Shown here: piece by piece, positions 17,247 through 25,276 of the stretch
Position numbering within the stretch: the first letter of the stretch is position 1
How the letters are laid out: every line of letters starts with the position of its first letter
Source: an uncultured Lachnospiraceae bacterium
GTDB lineage: Bacteria; Bacillota; Clostridia; Lachnospirales; Lachnospiraceae
Length of the DNA: 64,000 bases
Reading direction: 5' to 3'
NCBI GenBank assembly: GCA_903789615.1
Contig: CAIFEV010000004.1
Span: forward strand, 62,001 to 126,000
Translations under genes and position numbers: made by a program
The notes under the pieces: model-generated
Told to the model about the DNA's origin: nothing
What the model saw: the letters and a program-made list of their open reading frames with translations, nothing else
Database searches by the model: none

Positions 17247-17921
17247 TTATAAGTCTTTCGCGGGTTGTATGCAATTCAGACTGTGAGACGCCAGCTTTAT
17301 GACATGCGGGTGCCGTTCCCCCGTAAGCCAGTCGACGTCATCTGTAATCCAGTCCATGATCGAAAGCATTCCGGTCTCCCATCGCACTGTCTGCGCGTGC
17401 TCTTCTTCCGTCTGTTCTCTCTCCATCGTGACATCAATCTCGTCATAACCGAAAATATACCGTCCCGCATTCCAGATGGAGAAGTTGCTGTCCGGTCCCG
17501 GATCCGTCTTCCCGCCGCGCGCCTGAATCAGGCCGTCGTGTCTTCTCTTGTATTCCTCCTGGAACTCTCCCTTCAGCCTTGTCGCAAACACTCTGTGCCG
17601 TATGAGTTCCTTGTTTTTCCGGATAACACCGAAGTCATGATACATCAGCCGCATTCCGTTCCCGGGTCTTGCGATCCACTCCGCACAGCCGGTGAATTCA
17701 TCTGCAATCCGGCCGCATGATGACGAAAATTCCGGCATTTCCGGACCGTCCGGCGTCTCACAGTAGCCGAATACAAGTTCTCCCATCTGCCAGAGACTGA
17801 AATTATCTGCGGACATTCTGTCAAGCAGGGAAGTTATCTCCCTCCAGTTCTTCCCGAGCATCAGCCGAAACTCACCGGTTTTCCCGGCATCAATTTTCAT
17901 AGCAAATGTATTTCGTTTCAT
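17247..17921 (-). CDS. Tandem L-rhamnose mutarotase-like (RhaM/DUF718) protein
   Basis: Two RhaM-like ferredoxin-fold domains lie in one 224-residue chain. Domain 1 (about 1-105) starts RNTFAMKIDAGKTGEFR and has LWQMGELVFGYCE; domain 2 (about 106-224) has HRVFATRLKGEFQEEYKRRH and IWNAGRYIFGYDE. RhaM interconverts alpha and beta anomers of rhamnose using a Tyr and a His in the EYxxRH motif. Domain 2 keeps both; domain 1 has EFRLML there, so only the second looks catalytic. No rhamnose genes are nearby, so the sugar is unknown. A GAGGTGA site precedes the ATG. It lies alone between the asp23 and pckA units. Confidence 0.7.
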   Translation of the reverse strand: MKRNTFAMKIDAGKTGEFRLMLGKNWREITSLLDRMSADNFSLWQMGELVFGYCETPDGPEMPEFSSSCGRIADEFTGCAEWIARPGNGMRLMYHDFGVIRKNKELIRHRVFATRLKGEFQEEYKRRHDGLIQARGGKTDPGPDSNFSIWNAGRYIFGYDEIDVTMEREQTEEEHAQTVRWETGMLSIMDWITDDVDWLTGERHPHVIKLASHSLNCIQPAKDL

Positions 17922-17982
17922 TAGTTGGTCACCTCATCCTGCAAATTCTGATGCTATTATACAGGATTTTCCGGATTTCGCC

Positions 17983-18017
17983 AAAAAACGCCTCCCCGGT
18001 TCAGCCCGGGAAGGCGC
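17983..18017 (-). terminator. Intrinsic terminator after pckA
   Basis: On the minus strand GCGCCTTCCCGGG pairs with CCGGGGAGGCG and is followed by TTTTTT. It lies about 35 bases past the pckA stop and about 60 bases before the tandem RhaM gene. Confidence 0.85.
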
Positions 18018-18052
18018 TCCTTACTTACGTTTCAGATTTGGGAATTCAAAAC

Positions 18053-19660
18053 TTAATCAAGCTTCGGGCCTGCAGCAACCAGAGCCTTGCCGGCTTCGTT
18101 GCCTTCGTACTTCTTGAAGTTCTTGATGAATCTGGCAGCCAGATCCTTAGCCTTCTCGTCCCACTCGGCAGCCGACTTATAGGTGTCTCTCGGATCCAGA
18201 ATAGCCGGATCAACTCCCGGAAGCTCGGTCGGAACTTCGAAATCAAAGTACGGAATCTTCTTGGTCGGAGCCTTTGCAACGTCACCGTTCTGAATAGCAG
18301 TGATGATGCCGCGGGTATCCTTGATGGAGATTCTCTTGCCTGTGCCGTTCCAGCCGGTGTTTACAAGATATGCCTTTGCGCCGCTCATCTGCATTCTCTT
18401 TACGAGTTCCTGGCCGTACTTGGTCGGGTGCAGCTCCAGGAATGCCTGTCCGAAGCATGCGGAGAAGGTCGGTGTCGGCTCCGTGATTCCGCGCTCGGTT
18501 CCGGCAAGCTTGGCGGTGAAACCGGACAGGAAGTAGTACTGGGTCTGCTCCGGTGTCAGAATGGAAACCGGCGGAAGAACGCCGAATGCATCTGCGGAAA
18601 GGAAGATAACGTTGTCTGCAGCCGGGCCATGGGAGATCGGCTTAACGATCTTCTCAATGTGATTGATCGGATAAGAAACACGGGTGTTCTCGGTCACGGA
18701 CTTGTCAGCGAAGTCAAGCTTTCCGTCATCGGCGATCGTTACGTTCTCAAGAAGAGCATTTCTCTTGATGGCGCCGTAAATATCCGGCTCTGCGTCCTTG
18801 TCGAGGTTGATAACCTTTGCGTAGCAGCCTCCCTCGAGGTTAAATACGCCGTTATCGTCCCAGCCGTGCTCGTCATCACCGATGAGCAGACGCTTCGGAT
18901 CTGTGGAAAGTGTCGTCTTGCCGGTGCCGGAAAGACCGAAGAAGATGCAGGTATGCTCGCCGTTCAGGTCCGTGTTTGCGGAGCAGTGCATGGAAGCAAT
19001 GCCCTTGAGCGGCAGGAAGTAGTTCATCATGGAGAACATGCCCTTCTTCATCTCACCGCCGTACCAGGTGTTCAGGATTACCTGCTCCTTGCTGGTGATG
19101 TTGAAGAGAACGGCTGTCTCGGAATGAAGTCCGAGCTCCTTGTAGTTCTCAACCTTAGCCTTGGACGCGTTGTAGACAACGAAATCCGGCTTAAAGTTCT
19201 CCTGTTCTTCTGCTGTCGGGCGGATGAACATGTTCTTTACGAAATGAGCCTGCCATGCAACTTCCATGATGAAGCGGACAGCCATGCGGGTATCCTTGTT
19301 GGCACCGCAGAAACCGTCGATGACATACAGCTTCTTGCCGGAAAGTTCTTTCTTTGCGAGCTCCTTGCATGCCTTCCATGCTTCCTCGGAAGCCGGATGG
19401 TTGTCATTCGGATACTCATCGCTCGTCCACCATACAGTGTCCTTGGAATTCTCATCCATTACGATGAACTTATCCTTAGGAGAACGGCCTGTATAGATGC
19501 CGGTAAATACGTCAACAGCGCCCAGGTCGCTTACCCTGCCCACTTCATAGCCGGTAAGTTCCGGCTTTGTCTCTTCTTTGAAGAGTTCTTCGTAGGACGG
19601 ATTGTAAACGATTTCTGTCGTTCCGGTAATACCGTACTGTGCCAGATCAATCTTTGACAT
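18053..19660 (-). CDS. pckA: Phosphoenolpyruvate carboxykinase (ATP)
   Basis: Interconverts oxaloacetate plus ATP with PEP plus CO2 and ADP. In fermenting anaerobes it often runs toward CO2 fixation for succinate or oxaloacetate supply. The kinase-1a P-loop is [11 protein letters not shown] (about 235-245), followed by the metal-binding GDDEHGWDD, and the adenine-binding [11 protein letters not shown]. The ATG at 19660 with a GGGAGG site gives 535 residues ([13 protein letters not shown]), the family length; the longer frame from 19702 is rejected. It has its own promoter and terminator. Confidence 0.97.
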   Translation of the reverse strand: MSKIDLAQYGITGTTEIVYNPSYEELFKEETKPELTGYEVGRVSDLGAVDVFTGIYTGRSPKDKFIVMDENSKDTVWWTSDEYPNDNHPASEEAWKACKELAKKELSGKKLYVIDGFCGANKDTRMAVRFIMEVAWQAHFVKNMFIRPTAEEQENFKPDFVVYNASKAKVENYKELGLHSETAVLFNITSKEQVILNTWYGGEMKKGMFSMMNYFLPLKGIASMHCSANTDLNGEHTCIFFGLSGTGKTTLSTDPKRLLIGDDEHGWDDNGVFNLEGGCYAKVINLDKDAEPDIYGAIKRNALLENVTIADDGKLDFADKSVTENTRVSYPINHIEKIVKPISHGPAADNVIFLSADAFGVLPPVSILTPEQTQYYFLSGFTAKLAGTERGITEPTPTFSACFGQAFLELHPTKYGQELVKRMQMSGAKAYLVNTGWNGTGKRISIKDTRGIITAIQNGDVAKAPTKKIPYFDFEVPTELPGVDPAILDPRDTYKSAAEWDEKAKDLAARFIKNFKKYEGNEAGKALVAAGPKLD

Positions 19661-19707
19661 TTTTAAAACCTCCCAAATCGTTTGGCTTTGTTTCATTACC
19701 ATGAGTC

Positions 19708-19735
19708 ATTTTACCATATCCGCTGTCATTGTCGA
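19708..19735 (-). promoter_or_regulatory. Promoter of pckA
   Basis: On the minus strand TCGACA (19730-19735) is 16 bases from TAAAAT (19708-19713), about 48 bases before the pckA start. It is divergent from the hydrogenase promoter. Confidence 0.6.
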
Positions 19736-19831
19736 GTAAAAATATTGTGAAATCCGCAACAATCTTAAATTTTTTATATTCAGATAGACCCTTTTGTTAA
19801 AAAAAGCATTCCGTGCCCCTTTCCTGCGGCA

Positions 19832-19860
19832 TTTACGAATCTGTCTGCTTCCATTATAAT
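19832..19860 (+). promoter_or_regulatory. Promoter of the hydrogenase-ECF operon
   Basis: TTTACG (19832-19837), 17 bases, then a perfect TATAAT (19855-19860), about 60 bases before the hydrogenase start. The 120 bases between this and the pckA promoter are AT-rich, with runs of A and T, and no clear operator. Confidence 0.6.
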
Positions 19861-19922
19861 AATAGCAGAATTACCATTCGTGAATTTCATATCCCAGTCA
19901 GATTACAAAGGAGGTGACTTCC

Positions 19923-21539
19923 TTGCGAGGAGTCAAAACCACCAAGACGGACCTGCGGCAGAAAGTATTTACCGAGATCGCCCGCATGGCCTACAACAAC
20001 GAGGGACCCGAGGCATTGGACAATCTCCCTTACAAAATCATCCCGGGTGAGATGGCTTCTGTCCGTTCCAATATTTTCCTGGAGCGTGAAATCGTACGCG
20101 AGCGGCTGCGCGTTGCCATGGGACTTTCCATCCGGAAAATCACGGAACATCACAAAGTGTCCGAAGGTGTCGATGAGAGTATGATCGCCGACAAGTACTA
20201 TGAGCCGCCGCTTGTCGACATTATAAAATTCGCGTGCAACTCCTGCCCGGTGAACCGCGTCTTCGTGACTAATGGGTGCCAGGGCTGCCTTGAACATCCG
20301 TGTATCGAGGTGTGCCCGAAAAAGGCTGTTTCCATGGTCAGCGGCAGCTCTGTGATCGACCAGGATAAATGTATTCAATGCGGCCGCTGTGTCGCAGCCT
20401 GTCCGTACCACGCCATCATTCATCAGGAGCGCCCCTGCGAGAAGGCCTGCGGTGTCGGTGCCATTCACTCCGACAAGTACGGCCGCGCACAAATCGACCA
20501 GGACAAATGTGTAGCCTGCGGCATGTGCCTGGTCTCCTGCCCCTTCGCGGCGATTGTGGACAAGAGTCAGATCTTTCAGACCATCAAGGCGATTCAGAGT
20601 GACACGCCGGTATACGCCATCGTTGCACCGGCCATTGCCGGTCAGTTTGGAAAAGATTTCACGCAGAAACGAATCCGTTCCGCATTTAAAGCGCTCGGGT
20701 TTGCCGACGTGGCAGAGGTGGCCGTCGGCGCCGATCTGTGCACGATTGAAGAAGCAAAGGATTTTCTGCGCGAGGTTCCGGACAGGCTGCGCTTCATGGG
20801 TACCAGCTGCTGCCCTGCCTGGGCCATGATGGCCAAGAAGAATTTTCCGGATTACGCACAGAACATTTCCATGACACTTACGCCTATGGTTCTCACAGCA
20901 AGGCTTCTGAAGGAACACCACCCGGAGTGCAGAATCGCCTTTATCGGTCCGTGTCTCTCCAAAAAGCAGGAGGCAAGCCGCCGGTCCGTAAAGAGCTATG
21001 TCGACTTCTGCCTCACCTTTGAGGAACTTCTGGGAATGTTCCTTGCAAAAGACGTTGACTTCACAAAACTCCCTGAAGATGAGCCTCTGCACGACGCGAG
21101 TGCGGACGGCCGCGGATTTGCAAAGAGCGGCGGCGTCGCTCAGGCTGTTGTCAATTACATCAAAAAGATCGACCCGGAACGCGAAGTAAAGGTGGCGCAG
21201 GCAGACGGACTGGCTGACTGCAAAAAGATGATGATGATCGCAACAAAGACGCACAAGTACGACGGTTATCTTCTTGAGGGCATGGGATGTCCCGGAGGCT
21301 GCATCGCCGGTGCAGGTGTTATCCAGCCGGTCGAAAAATCAGTGAAAAATCTTCAAGGTTCCATGGACGAGGCTGATTTCCGGCAGGCGGCGGAAACCGG
21401 GTATGCCGACTGGATTCCGTCTCTTGTCAGCCTTGAAGCTGCTTTTCATGATTACCGGGACGATGATGATACCACGGGGACAAAAAAGCATAAAAACCGG
21501 ACCGACAGAGAAAAAGAAAAGAAAAAGAAGAAAGACTGA
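19923..21539 (+). CDS. Monomeric [FeFe] hydrogenase, group B type
   Basis: Cytoplasmic iron-iron hydrogenase that evolves or oxidises H2 with ferredoxin-type electrons. Four Cys-rich cluster motifs precede the catalytic domain, including CIQCGRCVAACP and CVACGMCLVSCP (about 150-220). The H-cluster motifs are all present: TSCCPAW (L1), PCLSKKQEA (L2) and GCPGGCIAGAG (L3). The N-terminal layout and GCPGGC form of L3 resemble the group B family, which lacks the group A [2Fe-2S] domain. A GTG at 19914 overlaps the Shine-Dalgarno AAAGGAGG; the TTG at 19923, eight bases after it, is the likely start (538 residues). The tail is very Lys-rich. An ECF S-component gene follows. Confidence 0.88.
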   Translation: MRGVKTTKTDLRQKVFTEIARMAYNNEGPEALDNLPYKIIPGEMASVRSNIFLEREIVRERLRVAMGLSIRKITEHHKVSEGVDESMIADKYYEPPLVDIIKFACNSCPVNRVFVTNGCQGCLEHPCIEVCPKKAVSMVSGSSVIDQDKCIQCGRCVAACPYHAIIHQERPCEKACGVGAIHSDKYGRAQIDQDKCVACGMCLVSCPFAAIVDKSQIFQTIKAIQSDTPVYAIVAPAIAGQFGKDFTQKRIRSAFKALGFADVAEVAVGADLCTIEEAKDFLREVPDRLRFMGTSCCPAWAMMAKKNFPDYAQNISMTLTPMVLTARLLKEHHPECRIAFIGPCLSKKQEASRRSVKSYVDFCLTFEELLGMFLAKDVDFTKLPEDEPLHDASADGRGFAKSGGVAQAVVNYIKKIDPEREVKVAQADGLADCKKMMMIATKTHKYDGYLLEGMGCPGGCIAGAGVIQPVEKSVKNLQGSMDEADFRQAAETGYADWIPSLVSLEAAFHDYRDDDDTTGTKKHKNRTDREKEKKKKKD

Positions 21540-21577
21540 AGCAGACTTTATTATTCTATAAAGAGGGAACTAACACT

Positions 21578-22132
21578 ATGAAAACCAATGTCAGGAAACT
21601 TACCATTGCCGCACTGATGCTCGCAATCTGTATTGCAAGCATGTTCTTCAAAAACACAAGCGTCTTCATCACGGGCCCAATCGTCAACACCTGTCTCATG
21701 CTCACGGCAGTGGCCTGCGGACTGGGATATGGCGTTATCCTGAGTGTCGTGACGCCTGTCTTCTCCTTTTTCATTACGGGAAGCCCCGTCATCGCGGCAA
21801 TCCCGATGATGATGGTCATGATCGCGATCGGCAATGCAATTCTCGTCTTCTTTGTCTGGCTTTTCGCTGTCAGGCTCAGAAAGCCGGCAGGCCGCAGCGC
21901 CCGGATCGCCATCGGAGGCATCATCGGATCTTGCGTCAAGGCCGCTTTCATGTGGGGCGCCGTCAGCAGCTGGCTTCTCCCAGTGTATCTGCCCGAGACG
22001 ATGCAGAAGATGCTTCCGGTCCTTCAGGCACAGTTCTCCACAACGCAGCTCATCACCGCCCTCATCGGAACAGCCCTTACTGTATGCATCTGGCCGGCGC
22101 TTAAGCGCGCAAAGACCCTTCCTGAAGAATAA
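21578..22132 (+). CDS. ECF transporter S component, substrate unknown
   Basis: Substrate-binding membrane subunit of an energy-coupling-factor vitamin/cofactor importer. The 184 residues are almost entirely hydrophobic with about six segments (LTIAALMLAICIASMFF; LMLTAVACGLGYGVILSVV; PMMMVMIAIGNAILVFFVW; then three more) and short basic loops. No ATPase or T subunit is adjacent, so it would use shared EcfAAT subunits encoded elsewhere. It starts 38 bases after the hydrogenase stop with an AGAGGG site and is followed by a terminator, so the two form an operon. The pairing hints at a cofactor needed for hydrogen metabolism, which is inference. Confidence 0.75.
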   Translation: MKTNVRKLTIAALMLAICIASMFFKNTSVFITGPIVNTCLMLTAVACGLGYGVILSVVTPVFSFFITGSPVIAAIPMMMVMIAIGNAILVFFVWLFAVRLRKPAGRSARIAIGGIIGSCVKAAFMWGAVSSWLLPVYLPETMQKMLPVLQAQFSTTQLITALIGTALTVCIWPALKRAKTLPEE

Positions 22133-22163
22133 AGAAACACGACTCCGTTTCAGTAGAAGGCCG

Positions 22164-22195
22164 CAGCCGGGCAGAGTGTCCGGCTGTTTTTATTT
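22164..22195 (+). terminator. Intrinsic terminator of the hydrogenase-ECF operon
   Basis: CAGCCGG (22164-22170) pairs with CCGGCTG (22180-22186), followed by TTTTTATTT. Its end overlaps the last two bases of the convergent TetR gene. Confidence 0.85.
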
Positions 22196-22736
22196 ACGTG
22201 TCAAGAAATTTCCCGGAGAAGAGCAGGATCAGAGTTTCTTCCAGGCTGCTGCCTCCGTCCTGCTGTCCCTTTTCAATGTATATCCGGGCCGCGCCGGACA
22301 GCCCGCCGGCAATGAATTCCGAGGCATACGCACGTCTTTCTTCACTCTGGGACGAAAGGAAACAGGAGCAGTTCATAAACGACTGGTACAGACAGTCGTG
22401 AAGCTGATAAAAGATCCCGTTTTGAGCCAGCAGCTCCAGAAAATCTCTTTTTTCCCGGATATAGCAGCTGTACTCGCGGCAGAGCTGTTCAAGCGTCATC
22501 TCGTTCCCGCTGCAGGTAATTCCCGGCGTAAAGCCGTGCCTGCGCTCCAGCTCGTACGCCACGATATTCTCCTTAGACGCAAACAGGGAATAGAACGTCT
22601 GTCTTGAGATGCCGGCTTTCCGGCAGATCTGACAGATACTTATGGAATTATAGGGCTTTTCCCGCAGCAGGCTGACAAATGCATCCGCAATCTGTTCCTG
22701 TGAGGCAAGTGCCGTCTTGTTTGAACCGCAATACAA
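22194..22736 (-). CDS. TetR-family transcriptional regulator
   Basis: One-component repressor of 180 residues. The N-terminal helix-turn-helix is ISICQICRKAGISRQTFY (about 37-54) followed by SLFASKENI; the C-terminal two thirds is a variable ligand domain with several Cys residues. The start is a TTG at 22736 with AGAGGGG six bases upstream. Its likely operator is the perfect palindrome at 22753-22770, close to its own start and overlapping a promoter that reads toward lon, so it may control itself and that divergent transcript. The ligand is unknown. Confidence 0.85.
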   Translation of the reverse strand: MYCGSNKTALASQEQIADAFVSLLREKPYNSISICQICRKAGISRQTFYSLFASKENIVAYELERRHGFTPGITCSGNEMTLEQLCREYSCYIREKRDFLELLAQNGIFYQLHDCLYQSFMNCSCFLSSQSEERRAYASEFIAGGLSGAARIYIEKGQQDGGSSLEETLILLFSGKFLDT

Positions 22737-22752
22737 TGAATTCCCCTCTCAG

Positions 22753-22770
22753 CCTTGACAACTGTCAAGG
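22753..22770. promoter_or_regulatory. Perfect palindrome, probable TetR operator
   Basis: CCTTGACA and TGTCAAGG flank a two-base centre. It sits 17 bases upstream of the TetR start and contains the -35 of a plus-strand promoter, the position expected for an autoregulated divergent operator. Confidence 0.6.
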
Positions 22771-22783
22771 TTCGTGATACGTT
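22755..22783 (+). promoter_or_regulatory. Promoter reading toward lon (short RNA)
   Basis: A perfect TTGACA (22755-22760) lies 17 bases from a weaker TACGTT (22778-22783). Transcription would start near 22790 and reach a terminator-like hairpin at 22837-22860, well before lon. Confidence 0.45.
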
Positions 22784-22789
22784 TAGGCC

Positions 22790-22860
22790 AGTTTAAAACA
22801 GCCGACGGGGATTCGTCAAGAAATCCCCCGCTCAATGCCCCGTTTTGGGGCCTGTTTTTT
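22790..22860 (+). ncRNA. Candidate short RNA or attenuator upstream of lon
   Basis: About 70 bases hold two hairpins in a row: GGGGATT/AATCCCC (22807-22829) and GCCCC/GGGGC (22837-22851), the second followed by CTGTTTTTT, a typical terminator. The GGGG and CCCC arms can also pair across the two hairpins, giving an alternative fold. With a promoter just upstream this could be a free-standing small RNA or an attenuated leader. It matches no RNA family that I recognise. Confidence 0.4.
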
Positions 22861-22870
22861 GCCATAGATT

Positions 22871-22897
22871 CTGGCACTCATTTACCATGAGTGCTGA
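22871..22897. promoter_or_regulatory. CIRCE-like HrcA operator of lon
   Basis: CTGGCACTC, nine bases, GAGTGCTGA: compared with the CIRCE consensus (TTAGCACTC-N9-GAGTGCTAA) the left arm matches 7 of 9, the right arm 8 of 9, and the spacing is exact. It lies 20 bases before the lon start and just after a TAGATT that could be the lon -10 (22865-22870). HrcA would repress lon until heat or folding stress. Confidence 0.7.
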
Positions 22898-22916
22898 TAG
22901 TAAAGGAGCATAGCCT

Positions 22917-25214
22917 ATGTTTGTCATACCTGTATACAATCACATGATTCTCCCGGACTGCGACATATATTTTCAGACCGGTCAGTTTAACGCCCTTGCG
23001 GGCCGCGATGTCCGGGAAGGCGAAAAAATTGTGCTTCTGCCGATGAAGGAGGAGCAGGAGCGCTCTGAGCTGACCTCTCAGAGTTTCTATCCGGTCGGCG
23101 TACTGGGTACAGTCGCCGAGAACAGCCCGCAGGGGTATGTCCGGATCCGGTCCGGTCACCGCGTAAACGTCGATGAGGTGTATGTGAATGCGGATCACTC
23201 CATCGATCTTTCCATCTCCCGCCGGCCGGATACGGAAGACCTTCCGGAAGCAGAGGCGGCTGAAAAACTTTCCGCCCTCAAAAGTTCCATCCTGAAGGCC
23301 GCCTCCGGGCATCAGGGAACCGGCTGGATTCAGAACATTCTCACCTCCGTCACGTCTCTGAATTCACTTGCCTGTCTTGTTTCGCCCTGGCTGATGAGCT
23401 CTGCAGAAGAACGCTACGGGCTTCTGGCTGAGGACAGCCGGTCAAAACGGGCCGCAGAGATTGAGCGGATTCTGTACGGGACGCTGGAAGTTGCGAAGGT
23501 CACCGGTGAAGCGAATGCATCCCGTCAGAAAGAATACCAGGACATGTACCGGGAATCTGCCATCAAAAAGCAGATGGAATATCTGCAGAAGGAACTGGAT
23601 GAGATGCACCCGGAAAATATCACCGATCTGCAGCGCCTCGGGAAAAAGATCGCCGGGAGCGGCATGAATGAAACCGCGCGCCGCGAAGCGGGCAAGGTGC
23701 TGAACCGCCTTAAACAGGAAGGCCAGCAGAGTGCCGAGTCCGGCATGCTGTATGACTACCTCGACTTCATCACAAGTCTCTCCTGGAAGAAGGAGGACAT
23801 GAAGCACATTGATCTGTCGGAAGCCAGGAAGGTCCTGGACGAAGAACACTACGGACTTAAGAAAGTCAAGGAGCGCATCATCCAGCAGCTTGCCGTCATG
23901 AACCTGAAGCACCGCCAGCAGGGCTCGATTCTGCTGTTCGTCGGTGCGCCCGGCACCGGCAAGACCAGCATCGGCCGCAGCATCGCAAAAGCTCTGGGCA
24001 GGAAGTACGTCCGGGTGAGTCTGGGCGGCGTCAGGGATGAGGCCGATATCCGCGGCCACCGCAGAACCTACATCGGAGCCATGCCCGGCCGCATTATGGA
24101 CGGCATTGCCAGGAGCGGAGTCTCCAATCCGGTCATGGTTCTGGACGAGGTGGACAAGCTCTCCGCATCCTATAACGGTGACCCGGCAAGCGCGCTTCTG
24201 GAAGTGCTGGACCCGGAGCAGAACAGCACCTTCACCGATCACTACATGAATGTTCCCTATGATCTGTCTGACGTGATGTTCATCTGCACGGCGAATACCA
24301 CCGACACCATACCGGAGCCGCTCTTAAACCGCATGGAGGTAATCCGTTTCACCGGCTACACGCCGAAAGAGAAGCAGCAGATCGCAAAACGCCACCTGCT
24401 GCCGAAGGCCATGGAAGAAGCCGGACTTATGACCGGGCAGCTGACGGTATCCGATGAGACTCTCGGAGCACTCGTCTCCGACTATACGATGGAAGCCGGC
24501 GTGCGGGGCCTTCGCAAGTGCATCGACGCGCTCTGTCGCATGGCTGCGGTCCGCATCGAAAGCGGGGAAGGAACAGGTATAACCGTCACAAAAGACAGCC
24601 TGCGGGATGACCTTGATATGCGGCCGGTGCACCACGACAAGGTTCTTTCCAAGAGCCGTCCCGGCGTCGTGACTGGTCTTGCCTGGACGCAGGTCGGAGG
24701 CGAAATCCTGTACATCGAGACGCTGCTCACAAAAGGAAGCGGCAAAGTGATCATCACCGGACAGCTCGGGGATGTCATGAAGGAATCTGCCCAGATTGCT
24801 GTCAGTCTCGTAAAATACCTGTACCCGGACAAAGCCGGACTGTTTGAAAAGAATGACCTCCACATCCATGTTCCGGAAGGAGCCGTTCCGAAAGACGGTC
24901 CGTCAGCCGGAATCACGCTTACGACCGCGCTTGCCTCCCTGGCAGCCGGGAAGGAAGTCAGTCCGAACATCGCCATGACCGGAGAAGTCTCCCTGCGCGG
25001 CAGTGTGACCGCGATCGGAGGTCTTCCGGAAAAACTGATGGCTGCCCAGAGAGCCGGCGTAAAGACCGTCTTCATACCGGCCGACAACGTGGATGATCTT
25101 AGGAGCGTCGCACAGGAAGTACGAGACGCTCTGACGATCATTCCGGTGCGTTCAGTCACGGAAGTTCTGGAGAATCTGGAGCTCATGGATCCGACACTTC
25201 AGAAAACGGCCTGA
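22917..25214 (+). CDS. lon: ATP-dependent protease Lon
   Basis: Homo-oligomeric AAA+ serine protease that degrades damaged and regulatory proteins. The 765 residues comprise an N-terminal substrate domain (to about 310), the AAA+ module with Walker A GAPGTGKTSIG (about 342) and Walker B VMVLDEVDKL, and the protease domain with the catalytic Ser in KDGPSAGIT (about 665) and the Lys in EKLMAAQRAGVKTVF. An AAAGGAG site precedes the ATG. A CIRCE-like operator just upstream predicts HrcA heat-shock control. A strong terminator follows. Confidence 0.96.
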   Translation: MFVIPVYNHMILPDCDIYFQTGQFNALAGRDVREGEKIVLLPMKEEQERSELTSQSFYPVGVLGTVAENSPQGYVRIRSGHRVNVDEVYVNADHSIDLSISRRPDTEDLPEAEAAEKLSALKSSILKAASGHQGTGWIQNILTSVTSLNSLACLVSPWLMSSAEERYGLLAEDSRSKRAAEIERILYGTLEVAKVTGEANASRQKEYQDMYRESAIKKQMEYLQKELDEMHPENITDLQRLGKKIAGSGMNETARREAGKVLNRLKQEGQQSAESGMLYDYLDFITSLSWKKEDMKHIDLSEARKVLDEEHYGLKKVKERIIQQLAVMNLKHRQQGSILLFVGAPGTGKTSIGRSIAKALGRKYVRVSLGGVRDEADIRGHRRTYIGAMPGRIMDGIARSGVSNPVMVLDEVDKLSASYNGDPASALLEVLDPEQNSTFTDHYMNVPYDLSDVMFICTANTTDTIPEPLLNRMEVIRFTGYTPKEKQQIAKRHLLPKAMEEAGLMTGQLTVSDETLGALVSDYTMEAGVRGLRKCIDALCRMAAVRIESGEGTGITVTKDSLRDDLDMRPVHHDKVLSKSRPGVVTGLAWTQVGGEILYIETLLTKGSGKVIITGQLGDVMKESAQIAVSLVKYLYPDKAGLFEKNDLHIHVPEGAVPKDGPSAGITLTTALASLAAGKEVSPNIAMTGEVSLRGSVTAIGGLPEKLMAAQRAGVKTVFIPADNVDDLRSVAQEVRDALTIIPVRSVTEVLENLELMDPTLQKTA

Positions 25215-25234
25215 TTCCATCTGAATACATAAAC

Positions 25235-25269
25235 TTCCCCCGGTGCTCTTTATAGATACACCGGGGGAA
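25235..25269. terminator. Terminator between lon and the convergent oxidoreductase gene
   Basis: An 11-base-pair perfect stem (TTCCCCCGGTG at 25235-25245 with its complement at 25259-25269) lies between the two convergent stop codons. It is followed by ATCTTTAT on the plus strand and probably serves both genes. Confidence 0.7.
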
Positions 25270-25276
25270 ATCTTTA

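Noticed and set aside
17906-19657. 583-codon open frame on the plus strand opposite pckA
   Set aside because: It mirrors pckA codon bias, has no recognisable motif, and lies fully antisense to a well-supported gene.
19887-21254. 455-codon minus-strand frame opposite the hydrogenase
   Set aside because: It is the shadow of the hydrogenase gene, whose cluster motifs are unambiguous.
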